Shown here: one piece after another, positions 43,893 to 49,375 of the stretch
Numbering within the stretch: the first letter of the stretch is position 1
Layout: the number at the start of each line of letters is the position of its first letter
Assembly (NCBI GenBank): GCA_013289695.1
Contig: JABCZK010000035.1
Coordinates: forward strand, 1-49,375
Source: Acidobacteriota bacterium
GTDB taxonomy: Bacteria > Acidobacteriota > Terriglobia > Acidiferrales > UBA7541
Length of the DNA stretch: 49,375 bases
Direction: 5' to 3'
Notes under the pieces: model-generated
Database searches by the model: none
What the model saw: only the letters and a program-made list of their open reading frames with translations
Told to the model about the DNA's origin: nothing
Translations under genes and position numbers: made by a program

Positions 43893-44855
43893 TCACTTAT
43901 GAAGAGCATCCGAGAATAAAGCGACAAGCTGGGAGACGTACGCGTGATCGAAGTCACGCAAAGCGGCGTACTCACTAACCTCGATGATCCGGATGCGCGG
44001 GTCCCCGAGGAACACGCAAAGGAGTTGGCCGGCTTCGGAAAATGTCAGGCCTTCTTCGTGAGGGAAGTAAGCGGTCGGCAGCGCTCGCGCCTGCACCGCA
44101 TCGCTATCGAAATGAAGAAGTATGGAAGCCGATGCTGGAGTCAGTTGCAGCGCGTATTGAGCGGCCTGCCGTGGGCCAGCAGCCCGTACCTCAGCAAGTG
44201 ATATCGAGCTTAGGCCTGACTTTGAGGAACGCGACGGACTGCTCCAGCCGATCACCGAAACATTGGCTGGTCGCAACGCTGGACCAGCCCAGAACGGAGA
44301 ATCATTCGTCAACAGCCACACTGCACAAGCAGCCGCGCTGTTGCAGTGTGTGGCGTCAGGAGCTGCATCAGCGAAGTCGCCGTCAATGTACAGGACATGA
44401 ATTTCTTCGGATGAAGTCCGCACCAATGCCTGCGCAGTTCCGATCCCCACACCGCAATCGCGGCCGATCAAAAACGGAATCTGTCCCGCCCGCTACAAGC
44501 TTGGTGCAATGCGATCACTGATGCAGTCGCAAACGATGCGCGGCCCAGGCCAGTTCCTGATGGGAGGCACGGAGTGATGCGGCAGATAACTCGGAACAGC
44601 GAGATCGCGATCGTCAACAACATTGCAGCCCACTGCTTGCAGCCGCGACACCAGCTAAACATCGCGATACGCCTGGGCACCATTTTCATTCCCAGGAACC
44701 AATGAACCAGAGCGCAACGGAACTCCGAAAACGTGATACGTGTTGTTCGCGGTGCTGGATAGCGACGCTACTCCAGCTTGAGCCACTCCGGACAACAACT
44801 GTGTCCCGAAGGCCGTGACGCGATTGAGAAGAAACTCCCGACGTTCCGTGGATAC
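43893..44855 (-). pseudogene. Arginase/agmatinase-family pseudogene with two in-frame TAG codons
   Basis: One minus-strand frame from about 44855 to 43893 encodes an arginase-family protein but is cut by TAG at 44655-44657 and TAG at 44493-44495. From the N-terminus it reads RREFLLNRVTAFGTQLLSG (Tat-like signal), YHVFGVPLRSGSLVPGNENG, AYRDV-stop-LVSRLQAVGCNV, SYLPHHSVPPIRNWPGPRIV, IAPSL-stop-RAGQIPFLIG, RDCGVGIGTAQAL, EEIHVLYIDGDFADAAPDA, ILLHFDSDAV and FPHEEGLTFSEAGQLL. These follow the order of arginase metal-site motifs. Both stops could come from CAG (Gln) by one C-to-T change. No ATG, GTG or TTG is found at the expected start, so the start is also probably lost. The last 192 codons could still be read from a TTG at 44471. 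Confidence 0.72.
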
Positions 44856-44937
44856 TCTCTGGCAAGCTTGCGGCGTTAGACGCTGCCTGGTACAGAATGT
44901 TTGCGCCAAGTCTTCGTGGTTAGACAAAAACTTAAGT

Positions 44938-45786
44938 TCAGACCGTTCGCGCCGCCGCACCCCGCGGAAGCAAATCCGCGAACACAAACCCATCCCGCTC
45001 CACAATCTCACCCAGCGTAACCGCCAAATCGACACTGAACATCGGACCCGCGCAAACAAAAGTATGAAACTCCCCATTCTCGCCGCAAGGATCCACCCCC
45101 GCCGGCAAATCCGCCAGCAACTCCCCATCAAACCGCCGCCCCGCAAACCCGCGCTCCAGCTGCCGCGGATCGACGCACGTCAAATAAGCGCGCAGCCCGC
45201 CCGCGATCATCTCCTCCGCCAACCGTCCCGTCTGCTTCCCCCACAAAGGAAACACAGGAGTCATCCCACACGCAGAAAGCTGCTTCTCCCGATAAGCTCG
45301 AATGTCCTCCAGAAAAAGATCGCCGAAGATCACATGCCGCACTCCCTCGTCCCTCGCGCGCGCCATCGCCTCGCTCATTGTCAATTCGTAAATTTCGTTC
45401 GGGCAGGGCGATGGAATGCCAACCTTCACCAAAGGCAACCCCGCCGCCGCAGCCTGCATTTCCAGCAAACTCTCCCGCACAGCGTGCATCGCCACGCGCC
45501 CATGCGTGCGATTCACCGTAGTAAACAACGCAACCACGTCGAACTTGCCGGCCAGCCGTACACTGTGCAGCGCCCAAGCGCTGTCTTTCCCGCTGCTCCA
45601 TGCCAGCCAAGCTTGCGGTCGCGCCCGATCCCGCGGCTGTAGGTTGTCAGGAGCCGTCTCGCCGTTGTCTGAACCGGGAGGGCGGGGCTTCAGCCCCGCC
45701 GTAAAGCCGCTGAAGAGAGGGGCTTTAGCCCCTGAAGCCAAGCCTTCCCATCGCCGCTCCATATCCATGTGTTGAGCTCTAACCAT
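44938..45786 (-). CDS. Dph6-like ATP pyrophosphatase (diphthine-ammonia ligase family)
   Basis: A 282-aa adenine-nucleotide alpha-hydrolase-fold protein. The PP-loop is AWSSGKDSAWALH, followed by VVALFTTVNRTHGRVAMHAV, IPSPCPNEIYE, HVIFGDLFLEDIRAYRE, FPLWGKQTGRLAEEMI and VDPCGENGEFHTFV, the pattern of the Dph6/MJ0570 family. Bacteria lack diphthamide, so the substrate is unknown. The first 55 residues are odd: they are encoded by a hairpin repeat (45681-45732) and read GLASGAKAPLFSGFTAGLKP. No start codon lies between this repeat and the PP-loop, so the repeat must be translated. I prefer the ATG at 45786 with GGAG six bases upstream. Confidence 0.8.
   Translation of the reverse strand: MVRAQHMDMERRWEGLASGAKAPLFSGFTAGLKPRPPGSDNGETAPDNLQPRDRARPQAWLAWSSGKDSAWALHSVRLAGKFDVVALFTTVNRTHGRVAMHAVRESLLEMQAAAAGLPLVKVGIPSPCPNEIYELTMSEAMARARDEGVRHVIFGDLFLEDIRAYREKQLSACGMTPVFPLWGKQTGRLAEEMIAGGLRAYLTCVDPRQLERGFAGRRFDGELLADLPAGVDPCGENGEFHTFVCAGPMFSVDLAVTLGEIVERDGFVFADLLPRGAAARTV
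45681..45732. repeat. Two-hairpin REP-type repeat inside a coding region
   Basis: GGCGGGGC-TTCA-GCCCCGCC (45681-45700) and GGGGC-TTTA-GCCCC (45719-45732), with GCCGCTGAAG between them. The loops TTCA and TTTA are the same as in the repeats at 13747-13812 and 40530-40635. It lies in the 5' part of the Dph6-like gene and adds residues to that protein. Confidence 0.78.
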
Positions 45787-45996
45787 CACGTTCTCCGCTC
45801 TCAGCGCGATTCCAACGCGCAATGATACGGCCATCTCCGCTTTCTCGCGCAGCACAGAGAGGCGAATATCAATCGAAGCACCGATGCCCCCACGTGTTCG
45901 AAAGTACAGTATCCGTTTGACACACCCCCACTCCTTTGCTGACCCAAGCCACCACCACCTGCTCTACTCTGTAACTCCAGTCTTCAAGGGACATTT

Positions 45997-47403
45997 ATGG
46001 CGAACCCTTCAGCTGCCGGAAATTCGTACCGTGCAGCTCGCCGCAGCACACGTCGCGATGAAGCCGTGCTCGTCACGGTCTCGGGTGTTGACGCGCGTCG
46101 CGGACCCTACACCGAGAAGGTCTCGACGCTCACCATCAGCTGCCACGGCTGTAAATATCCGTCCAAGTATCAAGTCTTGCCCGACGCCTTGGTAACCCTG
46201 GAGTTGCATCCCGAAACCAACGGTTCCGCGAAAATCTCCGCGCGCGGCCGCGTGAAGTGGATCCAGCGCGACTCAGAATCCGGCGGCCCTCTCTTTACCG
46301 CCGTCGAATTCGAAAATCCGCAAAACATCTGGAAAATCCCGTCTCCCCCGGAAGACTGGCTGCAATTCGCGGAAGATCGCAAACGCGGCCCCGAGCCTGT
46401 GCCGGCGAAGCCCGTCGCGGTTCTGCGCCCGGAAATAGCCCTCGCCACAACGAAACCCGAACGCGCGAGAATTATCACCACTGGCGAAGCTCCATCCACG
46501 CAACCGCTGCCCACCGGAAATCGCGCCATCGGTCCGCTGATGGGCGAATTCCAGCAACAAATGGAATTAATGATTTCCGAAGCCGCGGCAACAGCCGTGC
46601 GCGAGAAAACCGCATCCCTCGTAAGCGAGATTCGCGCCGGCCTGCGCGACGACGCCAAGAAAATTCTCGTCGAGGTCGCCGCCACCCAAGCCGGAGATTG
46701 GGCCACGCAATGCCTCAAGCAAATTCAGAATGCCAGTCAAGAAAGCGCGCAAACGCTGCATGCCAAGTGGGCGAAAAAAATCGCAGCGGACTTCGCTGAA
46801 TCGCTCCAACGCATCGATACGCGTCAGCGCGAAGTCGAGGTGCTCTCCGAAACGCTCTTCGCCAATTCCCTCGAGCGCCTGCAACGCACCCTCGAAACTT
46901 TTCACCAGGAAGCCGTTGAGCGCCTCGTCGTGCGCCTCAAGGACCGCATGGCGCCCGCCTTCAAAGATGCCCGCGACGTCGCCGGTACTCTCGCCACCCG
47001 CAAAGAGGAGCTTGAAAAATCGCTCGCCGATTCATCGGAAAACATCGCCGCCAAGATTGCAGAAACCTGCGAGCGCCTCGAAAAACAATTTGAAATCGTC
47101 ATGCGCGCGCGCCTCGACGCTGCTCAGGAAGAACTCGAGCGCCTCGCCCGCGGCGTTGCGACTTCCACGATGCAAAATATCACCGCCGCCTCCGGCCGCC
47201 ACGAAAAAGAAGCGCAAGCGCGCCTGCGTCAGGAGTCCGAACGCGCCGTCGAAAGCGCCAAGAAGTCCCTGGAACAAAAGGCCGCCGCGACTTCCAACGA
47301 ATTTGCCGCCGAGATGACGCACTACAGCCGCAGCCACCTCGAATTCGTCAGCGGCGCGATTGGGGAACTAGCCAAAGGAATCGGCAAGCGCTCGAAAGAC
47401 TAA
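45997..47403 (+). CDS. PilZ-like domain fused to a long coiled coil
   Basis: A 468-aa soluble protein. Residues 15-115 form a divergent PilZ-like domain: RRSTRRDEAVLVTVSG, LTISCHGCKYPSKYQVL (at the place of the second motif) and LFTAVEFENPQNIWKI. After a Pro-rich linker (120-180), residues about 185-460 are nearly all helical heptad-type sequence rich in Ala, Glu, Lys and Arg (MELMISEAAATAVREKTASL, LADSSENIAAKIAETCERLE, RQESERAVESAKKSLEQKAA). There is no membrane segment. The ribosome site AAGGGA precedes the ATG. Long coiled coils suggest a scaffold or filament-like protein controlled by the PilZ part. Function not known. The next gene is another PilZ-like protein 76 bases downstream. Confidence 0.78.
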   Translation: MANPSAAGNSYRAARRSTRRDEAVLVTVSGVDARRGPYTEKVSTLTISCHGCKYPSKYQVLPDALVTLELHPETNGSAKISARGRVKWIQRDSESGGPLFTAVEFENPQNIWKIPSPPEDWLQFAEDRKRGPEPVPAKPVAVLRPEIALATTKPERARIITTGEAPSTQPLPTGNRAIGPLMGEFQQQMELMISEAAATAVREKTASLVSEIRAGLRDDAKKILVEVAATQAGDWATQCLKQIQNASQESAQTLHAKWAKKIAADFAESLQRIDTRQREVEVLSETLFANSLERLQRTLETFHQEAVERLVVRLKDRMAPAFKDARDVAGTLATRKEELEKSLADSSENIAAKIAETCERLEKQFEIVMRARLDAAQEELERLARGVATSTMQNITAASGRHEKEAQARLRQESERAVESAKKSLEQKAAATSNEFAAEMTHYSRSHLEFVSGAIGELAKGIGKRSKD

Positions 47404-47479
47404 CGGGGCCCTGGAGTCTGTCGGAGAACTCGGAAAGTTTTGCAAGGCGTGGTTTTGGGCGGAAGCCCAGGCCGCAACA

Positions 47480-48121
47480 ATGCCAGAACCGTCGAAGATC
47501 GAAATGGAAAACCAGCTCGAATCATCAAGCGAGGTGCACCTGCTCCTTGAGCCCAGCCACTGCGCCGGCGCCTCCTGCGACGCCACCGCCGCGATTGACT
47601 TCGACGGACGTTCGCTGTGCCTCGAACACTTTCTCCCCACATGCATAGCGGAACTGGAATCGCGCAACGAACGCCTCAGGAATCTTCCGTTCGACGCCTC
47701 CGCCACGGACGAGTTCAAAACTTTCATCATGAACTGTGCCGAGCAGGCCAAAAAATTCGCCGCAGATCCCCGCTTCACCCAAGCGCACTCCAAAACCGGC
47801 CTGCTGGATTTTCTTCTTCGCATCTCGCAGCTTACCCAGCACATCCGGCGCAGCCCGCGCAGCGTTTCCTCCATCGCGGTCTGGCTGCGTCGCGAAGATC
47901 CGCACCAAACTTGGCACGAGGAGACCTGGACGGTAAGCGTCAGCCGCCACGGCGCCGCCCTCCTCTGCCGCCGCCCGGTCGAGAAAGGCGGCACGGTAGT
48001 CCTCTGCCGCAAGGACAAAGGCTCCCGCGCCGAGGCCCAGGTCGTTTACAGCCTCCGCGACGCCGAAGGCCGCAAACAAATCGGCGTCCAATTCCGCGAC
48101 CCCATTAACTTCTGGGACTGA
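47480..48121 (+). CDS. Zinc-finger-like N-terminus plus PilZ-like C-terminal domain
   Basis: A 213-aa protein. Residues about 27-52 (SHCAGASCDATAAIDFDGRS, then LCLEH) form a C-x4-C-x12-C-x2-H pattern, a likely small zinc finger. A helical middle (residues 55-130) follows. The C-terminal 85 residues look like PilZ: AVWLRREDPHQTW, TVSVSRHGAALLCRRPVEKG and KQIGVQFRDPINFWD, with SRHG in the second motif. It is downstream of the PilZ-coiled-coil gene on the same strand and may work with it. Start ATG at 47480; an alternative start a few codons in (MENQ) is possible. Confidence 0.7.
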   Translation: MPEPSKIEMENQLESSSEVHLLLEPSHCAGASCDATAAIDFDGRSLCLEHFLPTCIAELESRNERLRNLPFDASATDEFKTFIMNCAEQAKKFAADPRFTQAHSKTGLLDFLLRISQLTQHIRRSPRSVSSIAVWLRREDPHQTWHEETWTVSVSRHGAALLCRRPVEKGGTVVLCRKDKGSRAEAQVVYSLRDAEGRKQIGVQFRDPINFWD

Positions 48122-48553
48122 AGTAAAGCTCTCACATGGAATGCTGATCCTGATAAATCGCGGCAGCACAGCAGTCGGACTGATCGGATTATTGTTTGCA
48201 GATCTCGATTTTCGCGGGCGATATCCTGAAGCAGCGCGCCTTCCCGTCCTCGTAAATCTTGTCCCGGTTCTCTTTCCGGAACTCCATCCGCCGCGCTTGC
48301 AGCTCCCTTCGTGTATGTGTCTTCCGAAAATTTCCCCTTGCGCTCGCAGCCGCACCGCCGCCTCGCCTGGCTCACACAAACCCTGCGCCATCGTCCGGCA
48401 TCCAACTATGTTCCCCGCCGGTTGCTCGATACGCGCCGCAACAAATGTCCCAGCTTGAGGCCGGCCGGAAAACCATCATAATGAAGGAAGGTTCGCGCCG
48501 GACGCTTCGTACCCCGAAGCTCACCGCGCGGCAGGGAACTGAAGCGGAGAACA
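48122..48553. other. Gap before the peptidoglycan-binding protein gene
   Basis: About 432 bases. Open frames exist on both strands but none has a ribosome site or recognisable motif. I see no tRNA, terminator or repeat of note. Confidence 0.4.
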
Positions 48554-49084
48554 ATGACCAAGGCTCTCATCGCGACATCGCTGTTCCTTGCATCGCTCGC
48601 CTGCGCGTGCTCCACGTCCGCGTTTCCTGCGATCGCCGCCTCGACGGCATGCAGCCCGCAACAATCCAGCGCCTCATCCGCACAGGGAAGTTCCAGCACA
48701 GCCAAGAAAAAGAAATCCACCAAGAAGCACCACAACTCCAAACGCGAACCCACGCAAAAAGCTCCCACTCCGGAACGCATTTCTGAAATTCAGTCCGCCC
48801 TGGCTCGCGGCGGCTACTATCAAGGCACTCCCAACGGCAAATGGGACTCGAACACCGTCGCCGCCATGCAAAAATTCCAATCCGAAAATGGCCTCAACTC
48901 CAACGGCAAGATTGACGCTACCAGCCTGCAAAAACTCGGACTAGGCTCCGGCACCGCCGGTGTTGACGCTCCCAAGCCCGCCGCGCCTCCCAGTTCCGCA
49001 GCCAACACCCCAGCCACCGCGCCGCCAAGCACCACGACGACCGCCGCCAGCGTCCCACCCAATCCGTCCTCGCCCAAGCGCTAA
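48554..49084 (+). CDS. Exported protein with a peptidoglycan-binding (PGBD) domain
   Basis: A 176-aa protein with a signal peptide (MTKALIATSLFLASLACACS). A possible lipobox is LACAC, but it is not ideal. A Lys/Ser-rich linker (STAKKKKSTKKHHNSK) follows. Residues about 75-125 are one PG_binding_1 domain: ISEIQSALARGGYYQGTPNG, WDSNTVAAMQKFQSENGL and GKIDATSLQKLGLG. The C-terminal 45 residues are Pro/Ala/Thr/Ser-rich and probably disordered. It likely anchors to the cell wall, with no enzymatic domain. GGAG precedes the ATG. Confidence 0.85.
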   Translation: MTKALIATSLFLASLACACSTSAFPAIAASTACSPQQSSASSAQGSSSTAKKKKSTKKHHNSKREPTQKAPTPERISEIQSALARGGYYQGTPNGKWDSNTVAAMQKFQSENGLNSNGKIDATSLQKLGLGSGTAGVDAPKPAAPPSSAANTPATAPPSTTTTAASVPPNPSSPKR

Positions 49085-49375
49085 CAGTTAGTGATCGCGT
49101 GTTAGCTTCGCAATTGCCCGCGGTTTCGCAATCCGCTGGTCAGAGCGAGGGCAGCCCGGGGTCCCTTGCCCTGAGCACTGGTTTGTAAACCCCTGAATCC
49201 TGGTTATTTGTCCGGGTTCCGTCTCAGGCGAAGTCTTCGTGCGCCACCGCAGTGATTCCGCAACCGACCTTTTTCCGCGCTCGTAATTATTTGATTCCGT
49301 TCCTGTTTTGACCTCATCCTGACTCCTGAGCAAATTCGCATTCGATTTTGATGCTTGACATCAGTGCTTATCTGA
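49085..49375. other. End of window, no supported gene
   Basis: Non-coding 291 bases. The piece around CTGGTTTGTAAACCCC (49180-49195) with a later GGGTTCCG recalls tRNA arms, but no cloverleaf can be formed. The last 60 bases are AT-richer (TTGCATTC-like strings, GCTTGACATCAGTGC), where a promoter for a gene beyond the window may begin. Confidence 0.35.

Noticed and set aside
43654..43902. 82-codon ORF between the MarR palindrome and the arginase pseudogene
   Set aside because: Starts inside the palindrome, has no ribosome site and no family resemblance.
48141..48458. 105-codon plus-strand ORF before the peptidoglycan-binding gene
   Set aside because: No ribosome site, atypical composition, and competing open frames on the other strand; no recognisable domain.
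49175..49250. Possible tRNA (GGTTTGTAAACC anticodon-arm-like, then GGGTTCCG)
   Set aside because: No acceptor stem, D-arm or proper T-loop can be formed around it; the stem of the apparent anticodon arm does not pair over five bases.
1..49375. CRISPR array, prophage, integron or transposon
   Set aside because: No regularly spaced direct repeats, no cas, phage structural, integrase or transposase genes were found on either strand.

Overview
The window reads as an ordinary stretch of chromosome from a soil-type bacterium of the phylum Acidobacteriota. This is inferred from gene content, not from a phylogenetic marker search. Pointers are an MacB/FtsX-type permease without an ATPase (the ADOP type common in that phylum), a PadR regulator translationally coupled to the remnant of a second such permease, several divergent PilZ proteins with an 'S-x-HG' signature, a FecR/DUF6600-like protein, a high GC content (by eye) with many GCG/CGC codons, and intergenic hairpin repeats with TTTA, TTCA or CTTG loops. 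LptE and a rhomboid protease fit a diderm cell. I see no rRNA, convincing tRNA, CRISPR array, transposase, integrase or phage gene.

Layout. 1-6.5 kb: a long hairpin, a rhomboid-TPR protease, a YdcH-like protein, then a tight plus-strand cluster psd-pssA-(Asd-like)-lptE-holA joining phospholipid synthesis, LPS export and the DNA polymerase clamp loader, closed by rpsT on the minus strand with a good intrinsic terminator. 6.5-17 kb: LiaF-like membrane protein, pyrE, a gene broken by an in-frame amber codon, truA, an aldehyde dehydrogenase, a small Cys-rich protein, a LeuA-family synthase, and a secreted M20 peptidase plus YtcJ-type amidohydrolase pair. 17-28 kb: a secreted HExxH/TPR protein, an EamA transporter, leuC-leuD (coupled), a membrane glycosyltransferase, a stress-type protein, a secreted esterase, an OpgC-like membrane acyltransferase, and a shortened aminopeptidase-P-like protein lacking most of its catalytic core. 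28-38 kb: ADOP permease, seven-bladed lipoprotein propeller, FecR/DUF6600-like protein, DUF2071-SDR pair, two STAS proteins, a molbindin and a RibD-C reductase. 38-49 kb: PilZ protein, padR plus a chimeric ORF, RRM protein with a small basic partner, HtrA protease, MarR-membrane protein operon with a perfect palindrome at its start, an arginase-family pseudogene, a Dph6-like ATPase whose N-terminus is encoded by a hairpin repeat, a PilZ-coiled-coil protein, a zinc-finger-PilZ protein and a peptidoglycan-binding protein.

Envelope functions dominate (Psd, PssA, LptE, LiaF-like, OpgC, glycosyltransferase, HtrA, rhomboid, peptidoglycan-binding). Leucine synthesis is represented by a leuA-like gene and leuCD about 7 kb apart on opposite strands, with no leuB in the window. 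I did not find a convincing new multi-gene defence or mobile system. The most unusual items are gene-scale: the PadR-linked permease/deacetylase chimera, the Asd paralogue without catalytic residues inside an essential-gene cluster, the core-deleted aminopeptidase P, two genes decayed by in-frame TAG codons, a REP-type hairpin translated as part of a protein, and a PilZ-long-coiled-coil protein of unknown role.
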